From contig DATKCJ010000064.1 of assembly GCA_035513275.1 (NCBI GenBank), positions 1 through 35,120 of the forward strand: 35,120 bases of DNA, in the 5' to 3' direction. The translations under genes were made by a program, and so were the position numbers. Positions 24,123 to 32,810 of the stretch are shown here, in pieces. The notes under the pieces are model-generated. The model saw nothing but the letters and a program-made list of their open reading frames with translations. It had not been told where the DNA came from and did not search any database. Position 1 is the first letter of the stretch; each line of letters opens with the position of its first letter. This stretch comes from DATKCJ01 sp035513275. GTDB taxonomy: Bacteria > Verrucomicrobiota > Verrucomicrobiia > Opitutales > Opitutaceae.

Positions 24123-25886
24123 CTACATGCGCGCGAGCGTGCGCAATCCGAGCAATCGGAGCCCGGTTTCCAGAACCAGCGCGGTGCGTGCACATAACAA
24201 CAGTCGGCGCGCCCGGACGCCCGCGTCGTCGACTAGCACCCTGTCTGAATTGAAAAAACTACTAAAAACGCCAGCGAGCTCGTAGAGGTAGGTGCAGAGG
24301 AAGTGCGGACGCAGCGAAACGGTGGACTGTCGCAACGCATCGGCGAAGCCCACGAGTTTGCGCGCGAGCGCCATCTCTCCAGGCGTTTCAAAGACGGTCG
24401 GCGAGCCCGGTCCGTGCGCCGTGTCGTCGGCAGCCTTGCGGAAAATGCTGCGAATACGTGTGACCGCATAGAGCAGGTAGGCCGCGGTGTTGCCGTCGAG
24501 GCTGATCATCTTGTCCCACGAAAACGTGTAGTCGCTCGAGCGGTTCTGCGAGAGGTCGGCGTATTGCACCGAGCCGATGCCAACGACCTCGGCGATCTCG
24601 CGCCGCTCGGGCTCGGGCAGGTCCGGGTTCTTCGAGGTGACGAGTTGGAAGCTCCGCTCGACGGCTTCGTCGAGGAGATCCTTCAGGCGGATGTTTTCGC
24701 CGCTTCGAGTCTTGAGCGGACGGTCGTCCTCGCCGAGCACGGTGCCGAAATCAACGTGGCGCAGATCGGGGAGGGGACGGCCTTCCTTTGCGAACCACTT
24801 CGACGCAGTGAGGAAAAGTTGCTCGAAGTGATCGGCCTGCCGCTTGTCGACGACGTAGAGCGCGCCGGTCGCCTTGAAGTGATCGACGCGGTAGGCGATC
24901 GTCGCGAGGTCCGTCGTCGCGTAGTTCGCGGCGCCGTCGGCCTTGCGCACAATGAAGGGATTAGGCCGCTCGGCGTGGCGGCTGAAGCGCGCGTGTTCGT
25001 CGTGAAAAACGACGAGCGCACCCTGGCTCTCCTCGGCGATCCCGATGCGCGCGAGTTCCGCGCAGACCGATTCCAGCCTGCTGTTGTAGAAGCTCTCGCC
25101 GAGGATGCAGTCGAACCGGATGCCCAGTCTTGAGTAGATGATGTTGAATGCAGCGAGGCTCGCGCGGTTGATCGCCTCCCAGATGCCGCGGTTCTCGGCG
25201 TCGCCCGACTGGAGTTTCACCAACTCGGCACGCGCTTCATCCATCACGACCGCATCGGCATCGGCGGCGCTGTTCCCGATCTTGTAGAGGCGTTCGAATT
25301 CCTCGATCGGTGCGGCTTGCATCGCCGCGGCGTCGAGGTGGCGCTTGTAGGCCCAGATGATCTTGCCGAACTGCGTGCCCCAATCGCCGAGGTGATTGTC
25401 GCGGACGACTTTCGCGCCGCTGAAATCGAGCAGGCGGGCAAGGGCCTCTCCGATCACTGCCGAGCGCAGGTGGCCGACGTGCATCTGCTTGGCGGTGTTG
25501 GGCGAACTGTAATCGACGACCCAAGTCTTCCCGCCACCGATTGATGCGGCACCTTCCTTGATGTGCTCTTCGGAGTCGTGCCGCTCCAGCCAGCCGAGCA
25601 GGGCAACGGGAGTGAGGGTGAAATTGATAAAACCCGGGCCGGCAATGGATACCGAGAAGTCGGGAGTCTTCCCTTCAATCGCCCCGAGAAGTGCCTGCGC
25701 CGCCGCGCGGGGGTTTTGGCGGGTAGCCTTCGCGTATGCGAGCACTCCGTTCGCCTGAAAATCGCCGTGCGCCGGATCTGCCAGCCGGATGTCCGGTGCG
25801 AAGGCCAACATGTCCCAACCCAGACCATCGGCGGCGTCATGAAGGATCGCCTCAAGTGTCTCGGAAAAGTTGAATGCGGGGGCCAT
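24123..25886 (-). CDS. argS: Arginyl-tRNA synthetase
   Basis: Class Ia synthetase that charges tRNA-Arg. The Arg N-domain comes first, ending with the motif SIAGPGFINFTLT; the HIGH-type motif is MHVGHLRSAVIG within SSPNTAKQMHVGH; the DALR anticodon-binding domain closes with RLLLCARTALVLETGLRLLGL and the terminal ARM. The KMSKS region is relaxed (LKTRSGENIRL), as usual for ArgS. ATG 25886 is chosen over an in-frame TTG at 25898. The 587 residues are normal. Confidence 0.96.
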   Translation of the reverse strand: MAPAFNFSETLEAILHDAADGLGWDMLAFAPDIRLADPAHGDFQANGVLAYAKATRQNPRAAAQALLGAIEGKTPDFSVSIAGPGFINFTLTPVALLGWLERHDSEEHIKEGAASIGGGKTWVVDYSSPNTAKQMHVGHLRSAVIGEALARLLDFSGAKVVRDNHLGDWGTQFGKIIWAYKRHLDAAAMQAAPIEEFERLYKIGNSAADADAVVMDEARAELVKLQSGDAENRGIWEAINRASLAAFNIIYSRLGIRFDCILGESFYNSRLESVCAELARIGIAEESQGALVVFHDEHARFSRHAERPNPFIVRKADGAANYATTDLATIAYRVDHFKATGALYVVDKRQADHFEQLFLTASKWFAKEGRPLPDLRHVDFGTVLGEDDRPLKTRSGENIRLKDLLDEAVERSFQLVTSKNPDLPEPERREIAEVVGIGSVQYADLSQNRSSDYTFSWDKMISLDGNTAAYLLYAVTRIRSIFRKAADDTAHGPGSPTVFETPGEMALARKLVGFADALRQSTVSLRPHFLCTYLYELAGVFSSFFNSDRVLVDDAGVRARRLLLCARTALVLETGLRLLGLRTLARM

Positions 25887-26058
25887 CGTGCGAATCAACG
25901 GAGGGGCTGAATCGCTCGCAAGTTTGAACTTACAAACACGTTATGAGTTTACAATTGCGCGATGGACAAGTTGGGACATTTCCAGAATAGACTCGACAAA
26001 TGTGCTGCAATCCGCTTGATGTTAACACTTTGGGTTGTTTCCCAACCTCTTTCCCATC

Positions 26059-27414
26059 GTGAACTCGACCATCAAGAAACGCACAATCCCAGCACGAAAA
26101 TTCGTCAAACCGACCTTCACTTATCTGATTGAGAAGAAGCGTGATGGCGGAGAGTTCAACCAGGAGGAAATCCGCTTCATCATCGATTCGATTCTCGATG
26201 GCGAGATGCCCGACTTCCAGTTGGCGGCACTCACCATGGCGATCTACTTCCAAGGGATGTCCGCCCAGGAGACGGCGACGTTGACCGAGGAAATGATGCT
26301 CGTCGGCGAGACGATCGATCTCTCGCACATCGCCAAACCGAAAATTGACAAATATTCGACAGGCGGCGTCGGCGACAAAACCTCGCTCGTGCTCGTGCCC
26401 TTGGCGATCGCAAGCGGCGTTGTCGTGCCGATGATGTGCGGCACCGATCAGGACTACGTCATCAGCGCGATCACGAAGCTGTCCTCCATTCCCGGATTCA
26501 GGTCCGACTGGCCGGCCAGCCATATCACGAGCCAACTCGCCCGCGTCGGCGGCGCGATTGTCTCGCAGACGAAGGACCTCGGTCCGGTCGACGAGAAACT
26601 TTTCGAGATGCGCAGCAAGACCGGCACGATCCCGAGCCTTCCGCTCATCACCGGCAGCGTGCTCAGCAAGAAACTGGCCGCGGGCGCCGAGGGCCTCGTG
26701 ATCGACGTGAAGTGGGGCAACGGTTCCTTCATCAAGGATCTCGAGCAGGCCAAACAACTCGCTCGCTCGATGACGCGCGCCGGCCGCTCGCTCAAGCGCC
26801 GCTGCGTCGCGCTCGTGACCGACATGAACCAGCCGCTCGGTGACTCGGTCGGCACTTCGCTCGAGGTCAAGGAGGCCATCCAGCTTCTCAAAGGCGGAGG
26901 CCCCGAGGACATGAAGGAACTCGTGCTCAAGCTCGGCATGGAGATCGTGCGCCTCGCCGGAGTCGCGGGTTCGACACTTTCGGCGAAGCAGACCGTCCAG
27001 CGCCACCTCACCGATGGTTCCGCGCTCGAGAAACTCAAGGAGCTCGTGAAGGCGCAGGGCGGCGATGCGAGCTACATCGACAATCCCGAGAAATTCCCGG
27101 CGGCGCGGCATATCCGCAAGCTGCCGGCTCCGAAGCGCGGCTACGTGCACACCATCAACGCGTCGATGATCGCGCGCGGCGTGCACCTGCTCGGCGCGGG
27201 CCGTGAGAATCCGGGCGATTCGATCGACTACTCGGTCGGCGTCTCGGAGATCAAGAAAGTCGGCACGCAAGTGAAGCAGGGCGAGCCGCTCATGATGATT
27301 CACTACAACGACGAGGCGAAGCTCGAGCAGGCGCTCGAGTATTTCAAGAATGCCTACCGGCTCGCGCCGAAGCGTCCGACGCCTCCGCCGCTTGTCGTCG
27401 AGCGTGTCGCCTAG
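26059..27414 (+). CDS. Thymidine/pyrimidine phosphorylase-family protein, altered active site
   Basis: Overall the nucleoside phosphorylase (DeoA/Pdp) fold: N-terminal IEKKRDGGEFNQEEIRFII, the signature KYSTGGVGDKTS (98-107), SLPLITGSVLSKKL, VIDVKWGNGSF, and the C-terminal DSIDYSVGVSEIKKVG. The highly conserved segment SGRGLGHTGGTLDKLE is replaced in place, without a length change, by CGTDQDYVISAITKLS (127-142). Relative to E. coli DeoA this loses Ser113 (Cys127), His119 (Tyr133) and Thr123 (Ala137), and His85 becomes Tyr99, while Lys84, Ser86, Ser95 and the Arg171/Ser186/Lys190 equivalents remain. Phosphate binding is therefore doubtful. The likely start is GTG 26059; no ATG precedes the core. 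Divergent from argS. Confidence 0.85.
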   Translation: MNSTIKKRTIPARKFVKPTFTYLIEKKRDGGEFNQEEIRFIIDSILDGEMPDFQLAALTMAIYFQGMSAQETATLTEEMMLVGETIDLSHIAKPKIDKYSTGGVGDKTSLVLVPLAIASGVVVPMMCGTDQDYVISAITKLSSIPGFRSDWPASHITSQLARVGGAIVSQTKDLGPVDEKLFEMRSKTGTIPSLPLITGSVLSKKLAAGAEGLVIDVKWGNGSFIKDLEQAKQLARSMTRAGRSLKRRCVALVTDMNQPLGDSVGTSLEVKEAIQLLKGGGPEDMKELVLKLGMEIVRLAGVAGSTLSAKQTVQRHLTDGSALEKLKELVKAQGGDASYIDNPEKFPAARHIRKLPAPKRGYVHTINASMIARGVHLLGAGRENPGDSIDYSVGVSEIKKVGTQVKQGEPLMMIHYNDEAKLEQALEYFKNAYRLAPKRPTPPPLVVERVA

Positions 27415-27533
27415 ACGACGGCACGGCGCCCTCGACGCGCAGTGCGCGACTCCATCTCCGGCACCGTTGCGCCGGAAATTCCGCTCTTGCTTCAGGCGTG
27501 AGTGTTCGTGAGTTGTGCTCGGGCGTGAACAAG

Positions 27534-29138
27534 ATGAAGGCACTCTTGGATGCGGTGTTTCGCGTGCGGTGGCACATCGCATGCGCGGTGACTCTTGCGA
27601 TGTCCGTCTGGCAGTTCTCGATGTTCCACACTCCCGGGAAGGGGTTCACCGTCCTCGCTACGATTGGCGACAAGTGGACCGACCGCCTGATTCCGGAACT
27701 CAAGGCGATTGATATCTACCTGTTTCCCGACTCATGGGGATACGACGGCATGGGCTACGCGCAGATTGCGATGGTGCCCGATCTTCGAGATCCGGAGCTC
27801 GCCATCGCCATAGACAATCTTCCCTACCGCGCGCGGCGAATTCTGTTCTGCTGGACCGCATGGCTCGCGGGTGGCGGCGATCCAGAGAGAGCGTTGCTTG
27901 CTTTCACGGTGCAAAACGGCGTCGCGTGGCTCTTGCTCGCGTTTCTCCTGTTTCGGTGGCTGCCGCCTGTGTCGCTCGAGAACTTCGTGAGGTGGATCGC
28001 GATACTCTTCAGCTTTGGCATCTGCTTCAGCTTGCGCAGATCGCTCGTGGACGGCCCGAGCCTTTTGCTCATCGCGTGCGGCATCGCGCTCGCTGAAAAG
28101 GGCCGGCCTTGGCTTTCGGCGCTCGTGCTGGGCGGATCGGGACTCGGGAAAGAGACGAACCTCATCGCAGCGGCGGCGATGGACATTCCAACGGGACGCA
28201 CGATTCGCGATTGGGTGCCATGGATGGCCCGCGGTATCATCGTCGCACTGCCACTAGCACTTTGGGTCATCTATCTTTGGACGCTGTTCGGCAGAGGTGA
28301 TACGGTTGGCAGCCGCAATTTCGACCTGCCGTTTGCTGGATTCTTCGGGAAATGGCGTGCGACGTTCGGCGAATTATCGGCGGGAAGAAACGACATCGGG
28401 TTGCCCAACCTCTATGTCTTGGTCTCGTTGACGGCGCAGATGCTTTTCTTTGCACTGCGCCCACGCTGGAAAGATCGTTGGTGGCGCCTCGGTGCTGCGA
28501 TGTCGCTTCTCATGCTCGTGCTTGGTGAAGCCGTGTGGGAAGGCTACCCAAGCGCGGCGGCGCGCGTACTCCTGCCGATGCTGCTTGCATTCAACATCGC
28601 GCTGCCGCGCGGCTGGCGCTGGAGTGTGGTCCTTGTCCTGGGCAACCTCTCGATTCTCGATTCGCAACAGTTCCTAAGACCTGTGGCGGGTGTGGATTCC
28701 CAAATCGAGGGCCCTGTGGCGCTTCGCCAACTCGTGGGAGGCGGAGAAGTGAAGGTATCGTTCGAACCGGGATGGCATGAAATTGAGCGTTCACGTCTTG
28801 AGTATTGGCGGTGGTCTTCGGGCTCCGCGGGCCTTGTGTTCACGAATCCCCACGACTCCTCGCTCACCGCCGAGGTCAGATTCGACCTTCGCAGCCGCGA
28901 ACCGCGCGCGACGACCCTAACGGCCGACGGGCGCCTGCTTTGGAGCGGCACGGTCACAAACGACCAGCAGGACTTGCGGCTCGAGGTGACGCTCCCTCCA
29001 GGCGAAACACGTTGGTGGCTTGAGACCACGATGCCGGCCCTGCTTGCTGGAGACACGGACGAGCGGGTCATCGCATTCAGCCTGCGGAACTTCAAAATGA
29101 AGCTGCTTCGCCGCGCAGAAGCGCCGCCTGGCGAGTAG
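27534..29138 (+). CDS. GT-C-like polytopic membrane protein with soluble C-terminus
   Basis: A 534-residue protein. Roughly residues 1-390 hold eight to ten membrane segments; residues about 395-534 are a beta-rich soluble domain. The first loop has the pattern WGYDGMGYAQIAMVPD...YRARRI, which resembles the GYDGQFY...YRxxRI loop seen in many uncharacterised GT-C-fold membrane proteins. By analogy a lipid-linked sugar transferase is possible, but no donor or acceptor can be named. The first ATG with membrane sequence is 27534; a GTG at 27498 is in frame. It stands 119 bases after the phosphorylase-like gene. Confidence 0.65.
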   Translation: MKALLDAVFRVRWHIACAVTLAMSVWQFSMFHTPGKGFTVLATIGDKWTDRLIPELKAIDIYLFPDSWGYDGMGYAQIAMVPDLRDPELAIAIDNLPYRARRILFCWTAWLAGGGDPERALLAFTVQNGVAWLLLAFLLFRWLPPVSLENFVRWIAILFSFGICFSLRRSLVDGPSLLLIACGIALAEKGRPWLSALVLGGSGLGKETNLIAAAAMDIPTGRTIRDWVPWMARGIIVALPLALWVIYLWTLFGRGDTVGSRNFDLPFAGFFGKWRATFGELSAGRNDIGLPNLYVLVSLTAQMLFFALRPRWKDRWWRLGAAMSLLMLVLGEAVWEGYPSAAARVLLPMLLAFNIALPRGWRWSVVLVLGNLSILDSQQFLRPVAGVDSQIEGPVALRQLVGGGEVKVSFEPGWHEIERSRLEYWRWSSGSAGLVFTNPHDSSLTAEVRFDLRSREPRATTLTADGRLLWSGTVTNDQQDLRLEVTLPPGETRWWLETTMPALLAGDTDERVIAFSLRNFKMKLLRRAEAPPGE

Positions 29139-29189
29139 AGCGAGATTCGAGAGTCGACACCGTGAGCGTTTAAAAGCATCCCGACTTGC

Positions 29190-29849
29190 ATGGAAGGAAT
29201 GGAAAGACTCTTCGCCCAGAATCGCGCGTGGTCGGAACGCGTTCGCGCCGAGAGCCCGGATTTTTTCACCGAGCTGGCGCGCCAACAGGCGCCCGAGTAT
29301 TTGTGGATCGGCTGCTCCGACAGCCGCGTGCCGGCGAACCAGATCGTCGGGCTGTTGCCGGGGCAGGTGTTCGTGCACCGCAATGTCGCAAACGTCGTCG
29401 CGCACTCCGACTTGAATTGCCTCAGCGTCATCCAGTTCGCGGTCGATGTGCTGAAGGTGCGGCACATCATCGTCTGCGGTCACTACGGTTGCAGCGGTGT
29501 GCGTGCCACGCTGCGTCGTGAGCGGATGGGACTCGTCGACAATTGGCTGCGCCACGTCGCCGACGTGCGCGAGAAGCATACCGCACTTGTCGATCGTGCC
29601 GGCGATGAGGATCGGCGAACCGACCTGCTCTGCGAACTCAACGTCGTTGAGCAGGTCAGCAACGTTTGTGCGACCACGGTCGTGGGGGATGCGTGGGCAC
29701 GAGGGCAGGAACTCAATGTGCACGGGATCATCTACGGCCTGAAGGACGGGTTGATCAGCGATCTGCGCGTCTCCGCCGCGTCGTCAGGCGAGTCGGCCGA
29801 TGGCGTCCGCGACGCGATCGCGCGCATCGCAGCGAGCAGTTCCTGCTAA
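29190..29849 (+). CDS. Beta-class carbonic anhydrase
   Basis: Interconverts carbon dioxide and bicarbonate in the cytosol. Zinc ligands and catalytic dyad are all present: Cys42 and Asp44 in CSDSRVPAN with Arg46, then His98 and Cys101 in CGHYGCSG. The 219-residue length and the Asp/Arg spacing are those of type-II-like bacterial enzymes. ATG 29190 is the first of two close ATGs (the other three codons on). It is convergent with the EF-P gene. Confidence 0.95.
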   Translation: MEGMERLFAQNRAWSERVRAESPDFFTELARQQAPEYLWIGCSDSRVPANQIVGLLPGQVFVHRNVANVVAHSDLNCLSVIQFAVDVLKVRHIIVCGHYGCSGVRATLRRERMGLVDNWLRHVADVREKHTALVDRAGDEDRRTDLLCELNVVEQVSNVCATTVVGDAWARGQELNVHGIIYGLKDGLISDLRVSAASSGESADGVRDAIARIAASSSC

Positions 29850-29859
29850 ATGGAAAGTA

Positions 29860-29873
29860 CCCGCGACTGCGGG
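29860..29873. terminator. Small hairpin between convergent genes
   Basis: CCCGC-GACT-GCGGG, ten bases after the carbonic anhydrase stop and before the efp end. It has no U-tract, so terminator function is tentative. Confidence 0.3.
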
Positions 29874-29905
29874 CCCTCGATCTGTTTCGCCGAGATGAGC
29901 GACGC

Positions 29906-30460
29906 TCAGGCGCGGCCCATGTAGGAACCGTCCGCCGTGCTGATCTTGATCATCTCGCCTTCCTTGATGAAGAGAGGCACCTGCACGTTCAGCCCGGTCT
30001 CGAGCTTCGCCGGCTTTTGGACGTTGCTCGACGTGTCGCCGCGGATGCCCTCGGCCGATTCGACGACTTTGAGTGTCACGGAGGAGGGGAGTTCGATCGA
30101 GGCTGGCACTCCTTCGATGAAGAGCACTTCAACCAGGCCATTGGCTACGATGTAGTGCTTCGCATCGCCGACCATTGCTTCCTGCAGCTCGACAGTCTCG
30201 AACGACTTCGGGTTGATGAAGCAATACGTGTCGCGATCCATGTAGCTGAATTCCAGCGTCTGGCGGTCAGTCGTCAGCACCTCGACGGACTCGGTGGAGT
30301 TGAAGCGCTGGTCGCCGCTGCGGCCGCTGCGCAGGTTGCGCATCTTGGCCTGTACGAACGCTCGCAAATTGCCCGGAGTCCGGTGCTGGACCTCCATCAC
30401 ATAATAGGGCTCGTTGTTAAACTTGATTACCTGGCCTTTGCGTAGGTCGTTGGCGTTCAT
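29906..30460 (-). CDS. efp: Elongation factor P-like protein with PGNLR tip
   Basis: Binds stalled ribosomes between the P and E sites and promotes peptide bond formation at difficult motifs. The three beta-barrel domains are recognisable: KOW-like N-domain (1-65), central OB domain, and C-terminal OB domain with GDTSSNVQKPAKLETGL. The loop that reaches the peptidyl-transferase centre reads TPGNLRAF (28-35), so the residue at the modified Lys34 of E. coli EF-P is Asn31, with an Arg two residues later. The C-terminus YMGRA resembles YeiP/EfpL. The ATG at 30460 has an AGAG Shine-Dalgarno region. The gene is divergent from lpxC/fabZ. Confidence 0.88.
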   Translation of the reverse strand: MNANDLRKGQVIKFNNEPYYVMEVQHRTPGNLRAFVQAKMRNLRSGRSGDQRFNSTESVEVLTTDRQTLEFSYMDRDTYCFINPKSFETVELQEAMVGDAKHYIVANGLVEVLFIEGVPASIELPSSVTLKVVESAEGIRGDTSSNVQKPAKLETGLNVQVPLFIKEGEMIKISTADGSYMGRA

Positions 30461-30613
30461 AAATTGCGGCTCTCTTTGGGGAAAACGTAAGCCGTAACGG
30501 CTCGGCGTTTCCCCTGTCAACACGCGTTTCCCATCATCGCGCGCGTGGCGCGCGATGCCGTCACATCCGGGCTTGTCAATCTCGCGCGCCGGCTAACATG
30601 CTTCGCTTTCCCC

Positions 30614-31945
30614 ATGAAGCAAAGGACCTTGCTGCGTGAAGTCAGCGTCAAGGGCAACGCGCTCCACACGGGCGACGCGGTCCGGATGACATTGAAGCCG
30701 GCGCCGGTGAACACCGGCATCGTCTTCCGCCGCACCGACATCCACGGGCACCCCGAGGTGAGGCCGAGCGTCGAAAACATCGTCGACCTCGTGCGCAGCA
30801 CCACGATCGCCAACGGCCCAGCCAAGGTCCACACCGTCGAGCACGTCCTGTCTGCCATCCACGGCTGCGGGATCGACAACCTCGTCATCGAGATGGATGC
30901 AGGCGAGCCGCCGATCCTCGACGGGTCGGCCCGTCCGTTTGTCACCCTGATCCTCGAAGGTGAGCCGGTCGAGCAGGATGCCGAACGCGAGTATTTCGAT
31001 CTCGGCGAGCCGGTGTCCGTAACGCGCGGCAGCTCCTCGATCATCGCCCTGCCGTGCGATCACCTGAAGATCACTTGCACATCGGCCGACGACCGAGGCA
31101 TCCACACCCAGCACCTCTCAATCTCCATCGACCCGGACGTTTTCATGGCACAGGTCGCCGCCGCGCGCACGTTCACAATCTACGAGGACATCGAGCCGCT
31201 TCTCAAGATGGGGAAAATCCAGGGTGGCAGCCTCGATTGCGCGATCGTCATCAAGGGCGACAAGATTCTCTCGAAGGAACCGCTGCGCTTCAAAGACGAG
31301 TTCGTCCGCCACAAGATACTGGACATCATCGGCGACGTCTTCCTCTTGGGCCGGCCGCTGCGCGCACACATCATCGCGATCCGCCCCGGCCATGCGATCA
31401 ACTCCGAGCTAACGAAGGCGCTCTTCGACAAGCTCCAGTCGAAACGCAAGGGAGTCGCGAAGTCCGCGCCGAGGCCGAGCACGGTCCTCGCGACCGAGAC
31501 GAGCCTCGATATTCGACGCATCCTCGACACGATCCCGCACCGATATCCATTCGTGCTCATAGACCGCGTGCTCGAGATCAAGAACGACGACGAGCTCACC
31601 GCGCTCAAGAACGTCTCGATCAACGAACCGTTTTTTCAAGGCCACTATCCAGGCAATCCCGTCATGCCCGGCGTGCTGCAGATCGAGGCGATGGCGCAGG
31701 CCGCAGGCATATTGATGCTGCGCAAGATCTCTGGCGAAGGACGCACCGCACTCTTCATGAGCTGCGACAAGGCGAAGTTCCGCCGCGCCGTCCGTCCGGG
31801 CGATCAGCTCATCGTCGCGGTCAAGATCACGAAGAACCGCGGCAACACGATCGCGGTCGCCGAGGGCACATGCTCGGTCAACGGACAGACAGTTTCGTCC
31901 TGCGAGTTGATGTTCGGCGTCGTCGACAACGCCGACGTCGACTGA
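30614..31945 (+). CDS. lpxC/fabZ: Fused LpxC deacetylase and FabZ dehydratase
   Basis: Two enzymes in one chain of 443 residues. The N-terminal part (about 1-300) is UDP-3-O-acyl-GlcNAc deacetylase, the committed step of lipid A synthesis: zinc motif HTVEH at 73-77, GSLDCA, and FVRHKILDIIGD with the second zinc site. The C-terminal part (from about 305) is (3R)-hydroxyacyl-ACP dehydratase: IPHRYPFVLIDRV with the catalytic His, and GHYPGNPVMPGVLQIEAMAQ split here by function into the hot-dog helix with the catalytic Glu. This fusion is known in Bacteroidota and Verrucomicrobiota. ATG 30614 follows other in-frame starts that add only unconserved residues. LpxA follows 12 bases later. Confidence 0.96.
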   Translation: MKQRTLLREVSVKGNALHTGDAVRMTLKPAPVNTGIVFRRTDIHGHPEVRPSVENIVDLVRSTTIANGPAKVHTVEHVLSAIHGCGIDNLVIEMDAGEPPILDGSARPFVTLILEGEPVEQDAEREYFDLGEPVSVTRGSSSIIALPCDHLKITCTSADDRGIHTQHLSISIDPDVFMAQVAAARTFTIYEDIEPLLKMGKIQGGSLDCAIVIKGDKILSKEPLRFKDEFVRHKILDIIGDVFLLGRPLRAHIIAIRPGHAINSELTKALFDKLQSKRKGVAKSAPRPSTVLATETSLDIRRILDTIPHRYPFVLIDRVLEIKNDDELTALKNVSINEPFFQGHYPGNPVMPGVLQIEAMAQAAGILMLRKISGEGRTALFMSCDKAKFRRAVRPGDQLIVAVKITKNRGNTIAVAEGTCSVNGQTVSSCELMFGVVDNADVD

Positions 31946-31957
31946 CGCACGCGGATC

Positions 31958-32743
31958 ATGCCAACACGCATCCATCCGACAGCAATCGTCGAGCCCGGCG
32001 CGGAGCTTGGCACCGATGTCGTCGTCGGCGCGTTCGCGTTCGTCGGCCCGCGCGTCAGCCTCGGCGACGGCACCGTGCTGCACCACCATGCGACAGTCGA
32101 GGGACTCACGACGCTCGGTGCCGGATGCGAAGTGTATCCGCATGCGTGCGTCGGGCTGAAGACGCAGGATTTGAAATTCAAGGGCGGCACCCCGGGCACG
32201 CGCATCGGCGATCGCAATGTTTTTCGCGAGTTCTGCACGATCCACTCCGCGACCAACGACGGCGACTTCACGGTCATCGGATCCGACAACAACTTTCTCG
32301 CCTACACGCACGTCGCGCACGACTGCATCGTCGGCAGCCACGTGATCATGTCGAATAACGCCACGCTCGCCGGCCACATGACAGTGGGCAATCACGTCGT
32401 GATGGGCGGATTCGCCGCCGCGCACCAGTTCTGCCGGATCGGCGACTACGCGATGGTCGGTGGTATGAGCAAGGTGGTGCAAGACGTGCCGCCGTTCGTC
32501 ATCGCCGATGGCAACCCTGCGGTCGTGCGCTCTCTCAACCGGATAGGCCTCGAACGCGCGGGATTCACGCCGGCGCAGCTCGACTCGGTGAAGTCCGCCT
32601 ACCGCATCTTCTACCGCGACGGGCTCAACCGCACGCAGGCGCTCGAGGCCTTGCGCGCGCATCCGACGGTCGGGTCCGCGGAGTTTCAAGTCTTCGTCGG
32701 ATTCGTCGAGACCAGCGAGCGCGGGCTGACGGCGGGGAAATAG
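31958..32743 (+). CDS. lpxA: UDP-N-acetylglucosamine acyltransferase LpxA
   Basis: First enzyme of lipid A synthesis, moving a 3-hydroxyacyl chain from ACP to UDP-GlcNAc. It is a left-handed beta-helix of hexapeptide repeats (PGAELGTDVVVGAFAFVG onward), with the catalytic His in YTHVAHDC and the HQFCRIGDYAMVGG segment. The equivalent of Gly173 in E. coli, part of the acyl-length ruler, is kept in IADGN. The 261-residue length is standard. It is cotranscribed with lpxC/fabZ, so three lipid A steps are in one unit. Confidence 0.96.
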   Translation: MPTRIHPTAIVEPGAELGTDVVVGAFAFVGPRVSLGDGTVLHHHATVEGLTTLGAGCEVYPHACVGLKTQDLKFKGGTPGTRIGDRNVFREFCTIHSATNDGDFTVIGSDNNFLAYTHVAHDCIVGSHVIMSNNATLAGHMTVGNHVVMGGFAAAHQFCRIGDYAMVGGMSKVVQDVPPFVIADGNPAVVRSLNRIGLERAGFTPAQLDSVKSAYRIFYRDGLNRTQALEALRAHPTVGSAEFQVFVGFVETSERGLTAGK

Positions 32744-32749
32744 AAATAA

Positions 32750-32796
32750 GTAGCGCAGGTCTTTGACCTGCGAATCTGGCAGGTCAGAGACCTGCC
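32750..32796. repeat. GTAG-headed double hairpin repeat after lpxA
   Basis: GTAG at 32750-32753, then two perfect hairpins: GCAGGTC-TTT-GACCTGC (32755-32771) and GGCAGGTC-AGA-GACCTGCC (32778-32796). They lie between convergent lpxA and DUF971 genes and could also stop transcription. Confidence 0.72.
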
Positions 32797-32810
32797 CCAC
32801 AACCGGCCGC

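Noticed and set aside
25924..25956. Promoter-like TTGAAC ... TTTACAAT upstream of the phosphorylase-like gene
   Set aside because: The spacing is 18-19 bases and the -10 match is poor; it is not better than chance in an A/T-richer gap.
26401..26500. Frameshift as the cause of the missing HTGG motif in the phosphorylase-like protein
   Set aside because: The segment has the same length as in normal enzymes and neither other frame encodes the missing motif, so it is substitution.
25930..27582. Long open frame (about 550 codons) on the minus strand opposite the phosphorylase-like gene
   Set aside because: Its translation is Arg/His/Glu/Leu-rich with no known motif, and it is fully antisense to a gene with clear family signatures. 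It is a by-product of GC-rich codon use.
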